Shown: one piece after another, positions 1 to 10,715 of the stretch
How positions within the stretch are numbered: the first letter of the stretch is position 1
Layout of the letters: every line of letters starts with the position of its first letter
Origin: Bremia lactucae
Taxonomy: Eukaryota; Oomycota; Peronosporomycetes; Peronosporales; Peronosporaceae
Length of the DNA: 64,000 nt
NCBI RefSeq assembly: GCF_004359215.1
Contig: NW_027152029.1
Span: 330,618 to 394,617 of the forward strand
Direction: 5' to 3'
Notes under the pieces: generated by a model
The model's database searches: none
What the model saw: the letters and a program-made list of their open reading frames with translations, nothing else
Told to the model about the DNA's origin: nothing
Program-made: the position numbers and the translations under genes

Positions 1-469
1 CACGCTTTCAGCATCAAACTTGCCTATGATACCGCCGAGAGATCGGTCATAAGGTGTGGTTTTATTGACCACTGCTAAACTGGCAGGGTCACTAGGGCAA
101 GTTTCTGTCGTTAAGATGATACCCTCGCGGGTCATCGTCATATTGACAAAACTATGTCCCTCTTTCGCACTGAGCGTAGTGAAGGGCCCTCCCCCACTAA
201 GACTCGGGCTGCGCACAAACGAGACTGGCGTCCGATGATGGCGCAGTCTGTTAATAAAAAACGGGGTCTCACCGAACTGGCGTGGACACTGTTATTTATA
301 GCGAACTCCAAAGGTCAATTACTTGCTCCACTTTTTGGGGGTTGCTATAGTGCGTAAGACATCCGCCAAAATCCGATTGGCACGTTCTGTTCGGCCATCG
401 GTCTGGGTATGATCTGCGGACGACATGTGGAGCTTGCTATCTAGCAGCTCAAACGCATGACGCCAAAAA

Positions 470-673
470 TCAGTCGTAAAAGTGTGGATCCCGGTCCGAT
501 ACTATAAACTCAGACATCCCGTGTAGTCGGTATACATGATTAAGGAACAAGAGAGCTGCCTCCTTGCCTGTAATCGATGTTTTACATGGTGCTAAATGCA
601 CCGTTTTGCTCAGTCTGTCTACAAAGACGAAGAGCCCCGTCCGACCCTTATGATCGGGTGGCATGCCAAACAT
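470..673 (-). pseudogene. Integrase catalytic-core fragment, family B
   Basis: The translated fragment contains the stretch FGMPPDHKGRTGLFVFVDR followed by LSKTVHLAPC, typical of the first half of a gypsy integrase (rve) core, with the catalytic Asp in FVFVDR. It continues through FLNHVYRLHGMSEFIVSDRD, carrying the second catalytic Asp. Frames break at both ends. A nearly identical stretch occurs near 59480-59690. Confidence 0.8.
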
Positions 674-684
674 GAAGTCCAGAC

Positions 685-1299
685 TTACTGACTTCCAACA
701 GTTGGTAGCGGCTTCAGTGGCGCACTGCTGGACGGTTCAGGCTTAATGCGCTGACACTGTTCGCAAGAGCGAATAAAGTTGGCCACCCATCTATATAGGA
801 GTGGCCACCAAAATCCCTCTGACACTCGTAAATATATCTTTTCACGGCCCAAATGCCCACTAGATGGCGCATCATGGAGCTCGTGAAGGATCATCAGCTT
901 GAGATCTGTGTCATGAGGCACATAGATTCTCAAGGGATCACAAGGTGATAGCTGATGCCATAACAGGCCATTGCTGTAGCTAAAGCGATTTAACTTAGCT
1001 TTCAGGTGCGACTGAAGGGAAACCTTTCGTCCACCGAAGTGATCCAACAGCAGGCGACAATGGTCATCCTGACTGTAGCTCACTTTTATTTTAGAGGCTA
1101 ATGAGCTCGTCACGTGGTAGACCTTCATGGCTGCCAATGTTGACGACTCAACTTGTGCCTTAGCACGAGAGACGCTTTCCTGGTGTCTTACCTCGAAGTC
1201 TGGTCTACGCAATAAAGCGTCAGCCAAGATATTCGACTTACCCGGCTTGTATTCAACTTTAAAAATTAATTCAGAGAAAAATGTAAGCCGTCTTGCCAT
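685..1299 (-). pseudogene. RNase H end plus integrase zinc-binding domain, family B
   Basis: A 204-residue open stretch. The N-terminal part (ARRLTFFSELIFKVEYKPGK, then ILADALLRRPDF) is the end of a gypsy RT-RNase H domain. The C-terminal part has the integrase H2C2 zinc-binding pattern, with His residues in LHELHDAPSSGHLGREK and the cysteine pair CEQCQRIKP. In an intact element this joins RNase H to the integrase core. It is an internal fragment without its own start and is best read as part of a decayed polyprotein. Confidence 0.85.
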
Positions 1300-1595
1300 T
1301 CTGCCGAGAGGTGCGGTGAGTTTATTGCGGTCCGCAGGGATGCGTGATCCATATAAACCACAAATGGTTCGGTGCCCAGTAGGTGCACTCGAAATTTTTC
1401 AAGAGCATTCGTTATTGAAAGTAGCTCCTTGTCATGCACAGGGTCATCCAGTTCTGCAGCTTTTAAAAGCCGGGACTGATAAGAAATGACACAGTCATCA
1501 CCGTAATTATCCTTCTGCATGAGCGAGCTGCCGATTGCAAAATTACTTGCACTGCAGACGACGCTAAAGGGCTTATCCGCGCCTGGCAATGCCAA
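1266..1595 (-). pseudogene. RNase H fragment, family B
   Basis: Reads KPFSVVCSASNFAIGSSLMQ, then PVHDKELLSI and FVVYMDHASLRTAINS, the hallmark order of the RT_RNaseH domain of gypsy elements. The first motif has Ser where other copies have the catalytic Asp (VVCDASNF), so the site is damaged. The frame shifts at the C-terminal end into the preceding entry. Confidence 0.8.
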
Positions 1596-1673
1596 TACCG
1601 GTGCCTCTACAAGAGATTGCTGCGCTGATGTAAAACCGTCCTTTTTTTTCTTTTAACCAATCCCATTCTGCGT

Positions 1674-2336
1674 CTATTTGAAGGAGGTCAGACGATGTTT
1701 AGTTCGCTCAGCAAAATTCTTGCTATATTTATGCAAGTAATTAGCGAGCCCTAGGAATTGGCGCAAATCCTTCACACGTCGTGGGATTGGCCATTCCTTT
1801 ACCGATTTTACCTTGTCCGGTCTGCTCGTACACCATTTGTAACCCCCCCCCTCACCATGCGCCCCCACAGGTATCTCAGAATCCCCTTTTACGCACTGTT
1901 GCAAGTTGACGTACAATTGCGCGACCTTCACAGTCTGCAATACAGCGTCTAAATGGCGCTTGTGCGACTCTATTTCGCTCAGCCCGTCCTCGGCCCTACT
2001 ATGCACGAATCTCTCAAGGCATCCCAGCCCTGAGCAGCGAACCGCTTCTTTTTGTCCGTTTCTAGGACGCTCTCGTCCATTGTGGACGACGAGCAACAGT
2101 CCACCAAGTTCTCTCTTGGAACTCGTGCGACTATTTCGTGGATCTTTCCTTCCTTTAATTCGGCAAGGAACAGATCCCACGGCAGACATCTCCAGGAAAT
2201 TTACTTTCTCCTCGGCAGATTTAAAGACTTGCCGGAGCACCTCAACTGAAGATGCCTCTGCAATTTCGTCTTTGACGGCCTCGAGCACCTCGTTCGAAGG
2301 CCCGTCCTCTTTATTAGAGTTTGATCCGAAGGTCAC
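1674..2336 (-). pseudogene. Pre-RT linker joined to RT thumb; RT core deleted
   Basis: The N-terminal half is the linker upstream of RT (NKEDGPSNEVLEAVKDEIAE). The C-terminal half is the RT connection: FVHSRAEDG, then KVKSVKEWPIPRRVKDLRQF and LGLANYLHKYSKNFAE. The two halves meet near 2010 without fingers, palm or the YFDD box. The missing RT block of the same family is present in opposite orientation at 6470-7230. The fragment cannot be an active RT. Confidence 0.75.
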
Positions 2337-2629
2337 TCGTTTGACGTGCCTTTGATCATCCTAATCTGTCGGGTACTCAGTCTTCGAGTCACCACGACCT
2401 TTTTCTGGGAAGCGGGTGCCGTTGCTCTACTGGCTAACGTACACCTTCCAACCGCACCAGGCTCTGAGCACTGTTCTGGTTCATGGGACGCTTGACTTCC
2501 TGTCAGCTCGCCGTCTACTGCCACAGGCTTTCGGCTCTGTGCAGGACATTCAGACGCATGACTACTTGTCATCGTCTTTTTCACTACCCCAGTCTCCACG
2601 AGCTGGGTAGGACTGGAGACGTTTGACAT
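2333..2629 (-). pseudogene. Family B gag-pol linker fragment
   Basis: A 98-residue low-complexity stretch with no recognised domain. It matches in position and partly in sequence the region 7640-7900 of another family B copy, just upstream of the NKEDGPSNEV segment. It is therefore placed between protease and RT of the family B polyprotein. The function of this linker is not evident. Confidence 0.5.
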
Positions 2630-2855
2630 CTCGTCAACGCACCCTCAACTGTGTTGTACACGACATCAGTTGCATAAGCCTCACGCAGGAGCACATCCTT
2701 TCCGGTGTCCTGCGTAGAGTTCGCAACTGCGCGTGTACGCCAGTCTATCCTCGACATCGTATCGTCCTCCAAGACGACACGAGTTAGGAGGTCCAGAATC
2801 CATGGACCTCGCTTACGTCGAAAGCGAGAGACCTTGCTGTTCGAACAAATAGCGA

Positions 2856-3062
2856 TTGCAGAAATGCCATCGCTGCCAAAAATTAGGACACTACGCTCAT
2901 GAGTGTAGTGCCGCACGCCCAGCACCGAAAGATACTGAACGTAATTTTGGATCGTATGCAAGAAAGGGCAACGGTCGCGGGTCCGACGATGTTGCGAATC
3001 GCAACAGCGAGGCGGACCGCCAAAAAATGGTCGGGGTCAGCAGGGGCGCAACGCCCTACTGA
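2856..3062 (+). pseudogene. Gag zinc knuckle, family A
   Basis: Contains the CCHC knuckle CHRCQKLGHYAHEC (C-x2-C-x4-H-x4-C) followed by a basic, glycine-rich tail, as in the nucleocapsid part of gypsy Gag, where it binds RNA. The same knuckle is at about 30670 and 39190. The upstream gag body is absent, so this is a fragment. Confidence 0.85.
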
Positions 3063-3103
3063 TCCAGCAACCTAAAGAGAAATTGCAAATCTCTTGACTA
3101 AAG

Positions 3104-3821
3104 TTGTTCCCGACACACAATCATTATGTGTCTCTGCACCTGGCGATGAGGTATCCCTCATCAAAAGTGACAAACCATTTGTCACTTAGGGCCCTGGTAG
3201 ATTGTATGGCGTCGAAAAAATTTACTCGTCGTCAGTCGCTAGAGGGTCGTAGGTTCAAATACCTTGAGCGCGACATCCCTCCAACGAGGATGACGGTGCG
3301 TCTAGCGGCAGGCGCATCGATAACAGTGATGAAACGCGAAGTGAAATTTAACTACTCGTTTAAATGATTTACAGTACGATGATGATTTCATCGTACTGGA
3401 TTTGGATGACAAATTTGATGTCATTTTAGATTTACCTTGGTTCACAAAATATGAGCCAAGAATCAGCTGGCAACATCGATCCGTAAAAATGCCTGCTACT
3501 TGTTCATCAGATAATTTTCTGATGAACGTCTTGGAGCGTCCACAAGTGTGTGGATGTACGAGTGAGTGCGATGGCCTCACTTGTGGTACGGTCGTTTGTA
3601 CGACTGCACAAGATCACAGTGTGATTCTACTAATCACACTGTGGAGTCAGCTGCCGGCGGTTGTTGCAAATGCACAGGCAGCGCCTAAGGTCCACCACTC
3701 GAATAAGTCGAGTGAATTGAGACATGAATGTACGCCTAGCGAGCGACATTCAAGGAAGATACCGGTTGCCCAAAATGGACAACACGATAATCCTAAGTCT
3801 GGTAGAGAGTCGACCGTATAG
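3104..3821 (+). pseudogene. Retropepsin-like protease and linker, family A
   Basis: The protease region reads ALVDCMASKKFTRRQS where other copies have ALVDCGASNNFIRRQS, so the active-site Gly is replaced by Met. It then runs through RLAAGASITVMKREVKFNY, a frame break, and DDKFDVILDLPWFTKYEP, the C-terminal retropepsin motif (ILGLPWL type). A cysteine-rich linker to RT follows (CGCTSECDGLTCGTVVC). Inactive as read. Confidence 0.75.
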
Positions 3822-4101
3822 GACCCGACTGTGATAGCGCAATCACATTCGGAAGACGTTGAGAGAATAATTCCCCACGTACTTGAGGAGAAACCTCCTC
3901 AAATAGTTAACGCTAAAGTGACTAGACTTCAACTTCCCGAGGGATTAATCCCTCGCCAGCCTGTATAAAAGAAGTCCCAGGAAGAAACTGAGACATTGAA
4001 TGTTTTGGTTAAAGACGGGTAAGGAATACTCTTGATCTGTATGCGCCTCCGAAGTTAACTTCGGAGATAACTCAATACCAACCCTAGAACCTAAGCGGTT
4101 C

Positions 4102-5246
4102 TTGAGAGATATCCATAGTGGTAGAATCAAGCAGATCTACGTACTCGTCACAGAGGACGAATACGTAATCGATATTCGGTCAGCGCTAATTTTTATAGAG
4201 AACGAACGGGATCTCAGCAGCTCATTGATGGACGAAAGTGTCCTCGATGTGACGACTCGGATTGAGAGATATTCTACTCAATCCTGGGAGTTACTTAAGA
4301 CAAATCCTACATACAAAAATTTGAATGAATTCAGGGATGTACTCCCTAAAATAGTTCCATGCGAGTTGCCTAAGGATAATGGCACTCGACATAAGATTAA
4401 GCTTAAACCGGGCTTGAAGTACTGTGTCATGAAGATGTGGCCACTACCTCGTGAACAAGAACTTGCGATCGAAAAATCCTTTATCGATCGATTAAAAGCG
4501 GGCCATGTAAGGGAGTCAACCTCCCCACATTGCGGTCCGCCTTCTGTGTGTGAAAGGCCACAGGAGGGTGGCGGATAGTGCACGCATTCAATAAACTGAA
4601 TGCTGCGACGGTACCGACTCAAACGCCGATACCTAGAAAAGACGTTATCATAGATGGTATGTCTAAGAATACGATCTTTTCGTCTATGGATCTGATATAA
4701 GGGTTCTATCAAATCCTTATGCGTGAACGGGACATCCCATACACACCAGTGAGCACTCCCAGTGGGATGCTCTGGGAATGGATAGTGATGCCTCAAGGGC
4801 TTAGTAACGCCCCTGCAACATTCAGCAGATGCGTAACAAATCTGTTGAGACCGGTGCGGGATTTCGCACCGAGTTATTTCGACGATGTATTCGTCCATAG
4901 CCGGGCCATGGACGGTAAGACGGACGTGGAAGTTCATAAAACTCACGTTCGTCAGGTTCTTACACTTATGCGAAAGCATAAGTTGTATGCAAATCTCAAG
5001 AAGTGTATATTCGCTGCAAGCGAAATACCACTTCTTGAATGCATCGTCGGAATACACGGCGTGCGCTTTAATCCCGAAAAGATCAAGGCAATTACCGAAT
5101 GGCCAGTACCAGTCGATGTCAAGGGACCTAGAAAGTACCTTGGATTAGCGGCGTACTTGCACAAGTACTCCCGCAATTATGCCGAGGTGACAGTTCATCT
5201 TTCTCGTATCTTGAAAAAAGATGAGAAATGCAATCGCCCATCTTAG
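4102..5246 (+). pseudogene. Reverse transcriptase, family A
   Basis: Two open stretches (4102-4578 and 4719-5246) separated by frame breaks. The first carries the RT entry motif (HKIKLKPGLKYCVMKMWPLP). The second has MLWEWIVMPQGLSNAPATF and the catalytic SYFDDVFVHSR at about 4875-4905, then the thumb segment KYLGLAAYLHKYSRNYAEVT. The palm catalytic Asp pair is intact in this copy, but the frame is broken before it. Confidence 0.85.
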
Positions 5247-5249
5247 CGG

Positions 5250-5738
5250 TTGCAGATCGAGACAGACCATTCCATGTGGTCTGCGATGCCAGCGATTTCG
5301 CAATCGGCTGTGTGTTATTGCAATACGATACAGACGGCGCGGAGTGCGTCTAGTGCGTCGTCTGTTGCCAATCGCGTCAGCTGCAACCAGCTGCACGCAA
5401 TTATCCAGTGCATGACAAGGAACTCCTTGCCATGAAATATGCACTGGCTAAGTTTAGGGTCTTTCTCCTCAAAGATAGACCGTTCATCGTTTATATACGG
5501 ACCAACCGTCGTTACGCACGGCCGCAAAAGCCCACACCTCTCGCAAAGAATGGCGAGGTGGCTATCCTTCTTCGCGGAGTATTATTTCTCCGTGGAATTT
5601 AAAGCAGGACGACTTAATGTCGTCGCTGATGCGTTATCACGCCGACCCGATTTCAAGCCGGCTGCGCACTCGAACAGTGGAAAGAATCCAACTGTTGAAA
5701 AACTCATTACAAGCGTTCCATCAACAACTTTCTTTTGA
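5250..5738 (+). pseudogene. RNase H, family A
   Basis: Fragments of the gypsy RNase H domain in shifting frames: VCDASDFAIGC near 5285, PVHDKELLAMKYALAKFRVF at 5405-5465, ARWLSFFAEYYFSVEFKAGR and VVADALSRRPDF at about 5550-5655. At least two frameshifts disrupt it. The end matches the RNase H-integrase junction of E2 and E4. Confidence 0.8.
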
Positions 5739-5896
5739 TGACATAAAAAAAGCCTACACAGAAAATAAGACCTTCAGCGTTTAATAGATCATCTGATGAA
5801 TCCATCCGATAAATCTTTTAAAGATTTACCGGCTTATATATCGATCGTCATCCGATCGATACACAACACACAACGGCTTACTCTACTACACAGCCG

Positions 5897-6306
5897 TTGC
5901 CGGAGACACTCCACGTGTCGTCGTCCCAACTCACAAGGATTTGCGCTTGCTCATCATGTATGACTGTTACGATGCATCAACAAGTGAGCATCGTGGACGT
6001 GAGAAAACTAATGTCACAGTTAGTCGCGACTTTTACTGACCCCGCCAGTTTCAGTTCGTGCGCAAGTACATTCGTGTTTGCGAGGTATGTCAACGGGTGA
6101 AGCCTAGCCGTTCCTCCCGTGCACCTCTCCAACCTCTACCACTTCAGGCAGAATGTTGGCAGTCTGTATCTATGGACTTCGTCTTCGGTTTTCCCGAAGA
6201 CGTTCACAAAAACAATCAAATCCTTGTTTTTGTAGACAAATTCAGCAAGATGGTACATCTTGTTGCAAACCAGAGATACAAGGCCGACGTGATGCGAGAA
6301 TTGTAA
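5897..6306 (+). pseudogene. Integrase zinc-binding and partial core, family A
   Basis: CEVCQRVKPSRSSRAPLQPL is the second half of the integrase H2C2 module. It is followed by SVSMDFVFGFPEDVHKNNQI and LVFVDKFSKMVHLV, the start of the rve core with two catalytic-region Asp residues. It is truncated at 6303, before the DD35E glutamate region. Confidence 0.8.
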
Positions 6307-6315
6307 ACGTCGTTG

Positions 6316-6458
6316 TTGTAATGGGCTGAAGTTGCTATAATGTTGCACAGTCCCCGTCAAGTACACTTTGTGTACTTAAGGGGATGGTCAATTACTTAAA
6401 TAAAGTAATTGGACCCACCCTTGTGTATGTGATGCACAGAAGCATTCACATTAGGAAG
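6316..6458 (+). repeat. Family B LTR, 5' end fragment (plus orientation)
   Basis: Begins TGTAATGGGCTGAAG and continues with the same order of segments as the reverse complement of 10149-10000, including a repeat of TTACTTAAATAAAGTAATT. It breaks at about 6458 directly into RT-coding sequence of the same family, so most of the LTR, the gag and the protease are missing between them. Confidence 0.7.
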
Positions 6459-6469
6459 GAAAGATCAAC

Positions 6470-7472
6470 GAAATAGTCGCACCAGTTCCAGAAGAGAACT
6501 TGCTGGACTGTTGCTCGTCGTCCATAATGGACGAGAGCGTCCGAGAAACGGACAAAAAGAAGCGCTTCGCTGCTCAAGGCTGGGATGCCTTGAGAGAAAG
6601 TCCGTTCTTTGAGGTTATGTGGAAACATCGCGATGTGTTCCCAGAAGAAGTGCCGAGCCGCCTACCAGCAGATAGGGGCATCGGGCACGAGATAGACCTC
6701 AAACCTGGCACCAAGTATTGTATGACCAGGCAATGGCCGCTGCCGAAAGAACAAGTCAATTATATCAATGAGTTCTTCGACAAGCGAGCCAAGGCGGGAC
6801 ATGCGCGTGAGAGCAAATCGCCTCACTGCAGCCCGACCTTTTGTGTGCGTAAAGCCACAGGTGGATGGCGCGTACTTCATGCTTAGAAAAAGCTGAACAC
6901 GGCGACCATACCGGCGCAAACGCCAATCCCGCGGAAAGATGTCTTGTTGAACTCCATGGGAAAGCCAACTATCTTTTCCGCGTTGGATTTGAAGGATGGC
7001 TACTATCAGGTACTCATAATAGATTCCGATGTAGCCAAAACGGCAGCAAGCACCCGAAGCGGTATGTTTTGGGAGTGGCTTGTGATGCCCCAAGGGTTGA
7101 AAAACGCACCAGCGACATTCAACCGAGTGGTGGCTCACGTGATGCGTCAGCACCCACCGTGCCTTCGCGCCCCATTACTTTGACGATGTATTCGTGCATA
7201 GTAGGGCCGAGGACGGGCTGAGCGCAATAGAGCCGCACAATCGTCATAGATGCTGTGTTGCAGACTTTAAAGGACGCCCAATTATACGTCAACTTGCAAA
7301 ATTGCGTCATAAGGGTCCCTGAGATACCCGAAGCAGTCTTATGTAGAGGCACCGGTCTTGGCATTGCCAGACGCGGATAAGCCCTTTAGCGTCGTCTGCG
7401 CTGCAAGTAATTTTGCAATTGGCAGCGCGCTCATGCAGAAGGATGATGATGACGTTGACCGCGTCTCCTTTA
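6470..7472 (+). pseudogene. Family B RT block plus start of RNase H, inverted
   Basis: The most complete family B RT in the window: HEIDLKPGTKYCMTRQWPLP, FCVRKATGGWRVLHA then an in-frame stop, [34 protein letters not shown], and the YFDD box with VFVHSRAEDG at about 7175-7220. RNase H starts at about 7358 (ALPDADKPFSVVC, with Ala for the catalytic Asp). It is on the plus strand while all surrounding family B DNA is minus. The junction at 7472/7473 flips orientation. Confidence 0.8.
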
Positions 7473-8083
7473 ATTCGGCAAGGAACAGATCCCACGACAT
7501 CTCCGGGAGATTTACTATCTCCTCGGCAGATTTAAAGACTTGCCGGAGCACCTCAACTGAGGATGCCTCCGCAATTTCGTCTTTGACGGCCTCGAACACC
7601 TCGTTCGAAGGCCCGTCCTCTTTATTAGAGACTGATCCGAAGGTCACTCGTTTAGACGTGCCTTTGATCGTCCTAATCAGTCGAGTATTCGTTCTTCTAG
7701 TCACCCCGACCTTTGACTGGGAAGCGAATGCCGTTGCTCTCCTGGCTAACGCACCCCTTAAAACCGCACCTGGATCGAGGCACTGGGCCGGTTTATGCGA
7801 AGCTTGACTTCCTGTCAGCTCGTTATCTACTGCTACAGACTCTTGGCTCTATGCAGGACCATTGGACGCATGACTGCTTATCATCGTCTTTTTTACTACG
7901 CTAATCTATAGGAGCTGAGTAGGACTTAGGTGACGTTCGAAATTCCGTCAATGCACCCTCAACTGTGTCGGACACGACATCAGTTGCATAGACCTCTTGC
8001 AAGAGCACATCCTTTCCGGTGTCCAGCGTAGAGTTCGCAACTGTGCGTATACGCCAGTCTATCCATGGTTGGTGCTTTGCCAA

Positions 8084-8380
8084 CTATGGCATGCCTAGGA
8101 TAAGGTCATACGGACTCTCCATACCTACCACTGTGAACTTCTCTTTACAAGAGAAGTCACTAAAACTGAATGCGAGTACAACTTTAACTCCCTCAGACAT
8201 CACGAGCTCCCCTTTCGCTAAACGAAGGGTTGCCTCTTCTCGCTTGCCATCTTGGCAAAGCGACTCAAACATCGCCGGTCTATTTCTTAAAGCCGCGAGT
8301 TTTACAAATTTTGTGATGCACCCAAATCTATTAGGAGGGTCATCACTTGGTCATAGCCTCGCACTGGAGCGCTATAGACC
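8084..8380 (-). pseudogene. Retropepsin-like protease, family B
   Basis: Read on the minus strand: LLIDLGASQN (the active-site D-[ST]-G motif with Leu in second place), then a stop, then LAKGELVMSEGVKVVLAF, and finally ESPYDLILGMP, the C-terminal retropepsin motif. The stop and the altered second residue suggest a non-functional copy. Confidence 0.65.
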
Positions 8381-8787
8381 AGCAGGGTTGAGGTCTGAAA
8401 TTTAGAGACCTCAGGGACTATGCTACCCATTTGTTCGATAACTCTGTACTTCGAGGTACCTTAAAGTCCTCGTCAGTAGGAAATCCTGCCCCTACTGCAC
8501 TCCTGCATTTCCCGACCCCTCAGTGGTCGATGCTCATGCGTCTCGCAAGCTGGTTCTCGCCACCGCCCTTTGGGAAGGGAGTTCTCTTGCTGGGCGTCTT
8601 TATCCAGCAGGGACCCTGGCATAGCAGCGAGCCATCATATAGCCGCGCTTGCCGCATTCATACAGACCACGTCTGCATTGCCCAACTCCATAGGAGTGGC
8701 ATCTAACCTCTCGCCCGACGGCTTATACCAAGCTGTCGCCGAGGCACTGTTGTAGGATTGCTCCTCAACCAAGGCAATTTGAATTGA

Positions 8788-9135
8788 TTATGCCATCGTC
8801 GACGGCACCTTCCTGAAAAGGGCCTGTCGCGATGGGCCATGCCGTAGTCCGTTCATAAACGTGGACAGCTTAATGTGCTCCGGAATCGGACCTACAGTAA
8901 TGGACGCCGACAGCGAGCGCATCTCTTGCACATACTCTTGCAGAGATCGCTTCGCCTGTCGCGCTCCGAAGAAGTGCGCCTGCAGCAACACTTCGTTGTT
9001 TGGCGGCTGGTACATGGCGCGAATCTTTGCTTTGAAGATCGCCCATGTAGGGGTCGCCTTTCTGTCTGCCATAAGCGCCGAGTAAGCCCACTCTGAGGCC
9101 TTACCGCGCAGATGCGACATGGCGTACAACACCAT
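8788..9135 (-). pseudogene. Gag (retrotransposon gag domain), family B
   Basis: A 115-residue open stretch with the Retrotrans_gag pattern: LRGKASEWAYSALMADR, TWAIFKAKIRAMYQPPNN, SLQEYVQEMRSLSASI, and HIKLSTFMNGLRHGPSRQAL. This capsid-like region normally forms the particle core. Upstream and downstream gag parts are out of frame. Unlike family A, no zinc knuckle was seen downstream. Confidence 0.8.
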
Positions 9136-9623
9136 CCAGCTGTCGTCCGCGATTAGCTGTGCAACACCACATTACTCCACGGCTAAAAGTCAGTGGACAA
9201 TCGTGTACGCTGCAGTTCCATCGAACTTGGGCGGGTCCATCCGAATGGGCTTCAGCTGATGCGGCCGGGCAGAGAGCATATCAACAGTCATGTTGAGAGC
9301 CTCGCTCCGATCCTGCTAATGCCTCAGCTCATCCTGAGTCTGAGTGATGGACTCCGCCGCAGTATGGCTCTATACCTCGGACGCGGCTCTCCGCTGTCCG
9401 AGCACGAATGCCTTAAACTGCTCCAACTGAGCAATATGTTGCTCTAAAAGACTACCCAGGAGCCTGGTCAGGGCTTGTTTACCAAGTCCCTGCGCCAGTG
9501 CCCTACCACCTCCCATTGATGTTCGGAGAGGTGGGGGAAATGAGCCCAATCAGTATTGAGGCTCATCCTCACGTACACACAGCAGAGATGCGGGTCGTGG
9601 GAAGAATTTCAAGTGCTGCCAAG

Positions 9624-10149
9624 TGTAAGCGGGCACGTCGTAATGCGGCCACGCTCTACTTAGACACGCATCCTAGCACAGTGAGGAAGCGGTTTAACCT
9701 GCTTCTCTTGCGTGCAGTGAGGTAGTTGTGGTTGGCGCGTTAGCGACCTCACTCAACGCACTAAGTGCTTTATTTAAGTGTCGTCACGGGAGCGGTAATC
9801 CGGCTCCTCGTGCGCACTTACTTAGTAGATAGTAGTTTTCAGACTAATTTGTATTTAATCACATTAGACATAAATACCTATTTTACCAATCAAAATGTCA
9901 TCTCTGTAGATAACACTAATATGTATTGCGAGCGTATCTTTCTAGGTACCTCGCGTAACGGATGACGCTAGGCGTCATCCCTCCTAATGTGAATGCACCT
10001 ATGTGCACTACATACACATGTGTTGGTCATGTGAACCACACCCGAGTGCTGGTCTAATTACTTTATTTAAGTAATTGACCACCCCCTTAAGTACACCAAG
10101 TGCACTTAACGGGGACTGTGTAACATTAGGGCAACTTTAGCCCGTTACA
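9624..10149 (-). repeat. Family B 5' LTR (526 bp)
   Basis: On the minus strand it starts TGTAACGGGCTAAAG at 10149 and ends GCCCGCTTACA at 9624, giving near-perfect inverted termini of about ten bases. A putative primer-binding site (TTGGCAGCACTTGAA) follows directly inside at about 9608-9623. Partial copies are at 6316-6458, 15140-15400, 56576-57023 and 61105-61208. Confidence 0.75.
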
Positions 10150-10715
10150 GAATAGGCTAAGGAAAAATCAAATCTATTGACAGATAAATACTACTTTGGA
10201 AAGCTCATTCGGCAATACTCGTGTCAGAAGTGATTAAGCCTTTGATCGAGGAATGCTGGTAATACTGTTGGTCTTTGTGTCATACACACAGACGCATTGT
10301 TGAAGTCACTCTTTCGAGGTGAATTAATGTAATTGCTTCTGCCATTTCGAAAAAATAGCCAGAATGGAAAGCAGTCGGCGCATGTACGGGTTCCATTTGA
10401 CCTTGATTTTTTCAACAATGAAGCTTACAATTGCTTTACACCAGCGCACTCAAGCAAAAGACGATTGCGGGCAGGAATGACATTCAAGTTGTCTGTAGCA
10501 CGTGGTACGTGACCGCTGGCATTGTTTGAATTATGACGTGAACATAAATTGATTAATTTGACGATTGTGTACAGTACATTTTTAAATGCCCCCAGTGTCT
10601 CTTCTTGTGGAATGTGCAAGTATGGAAGCATCTGAAGATGAAGGTTTGACCCCACAGACCGATAAATCTGTTTTGTTTTGAATTTGTGACTCGCAGGGCA
10701 GAACTGAAGCCTCCA
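10150..10715. other. Upstream region of the zinc-ribbon gene
   Basis: Non-repetitive DNA between the LTR and the first assigned exon. The minus strand is open for 183 codons (10425-10976), but that frame covers exon 1 of the plus-strand gene and matches no family I know. On the plus strand a short FKCPQCLFLW segment near 10590 could belong to an earlier zinc-ribbon exon, because an acceptor-like CTCGCAG lies at 10696. Undecided. Confidence 0.4.

Larger units (their letters stand above)
1..2745 (-). mobile_element. Ty3/gypsy family B fragment (RT to integrase)
   Basis: Degenerate pol of a gypsy retrotransposon read on the minus strand: linker, RT C-terminal part, RNase H, integrase zinc-binding and core fragments, running off the left edge of the window. 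No LTR is included. The first 1.5 kb is closely similar, in the same orientation, to 59003-60560. At about 2750 it switches abruptly to a plus-strand family A element. The RT catalytic core is deleted near 2010. This is a dead remnant. Confidence 0.85.
2750..6303 (+). mobile_element. Ty3/gypsy family A fragment (gag end to integrase)
   Basis: A plus-strand internal piece of the chromovirus-type family that also forms E1, E2 and E3. In order: gag zinc knuckle, protease, RT with YFDD, RNase H, integrase N-terminal half. Both LTRs are missing. It begins abruptly in the gag C-terminus at about 2750 and ends in the integrase core at about 6303, where family B LTR sequence follows. Stops and frameshifts occur throughout. 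Confidence 0.85.
7473..10149 (-). mobile_element. Family B element, 5' LTR to pre-RT
   Basis: Minus-strand 5' half of a family B gypsy element: LTR 9624-10149, gag about 9500-8750, protease about 8380-8084, then a linker to 7473 (NKEDGPSNEVFEAVKDEIAE). It stops exactly where RT should begin. 7475-8080 is a diverged direct copy of 2150-2760. Between 8381 and 8787 only degenerate gag/protease linker was seen, and 9136-9623 holds gag N-terminal debris with no open frame. Confidence 0.75.

Noticed and set aside
4278..5057. 259-codon minus-strand open frame
   Set aside because: It is antisense to the family A RT, whose motifs (YFDD, thumb) are clear on the plus strand. The minus frame shows no domain and is not kept open in E2 or E3.
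9193..9725. Plus-strand frames of 75-84 codons
   Set aside because: Antisense to degenerate family B gag and LTR sequence, with no match to the family B antisense ORF.
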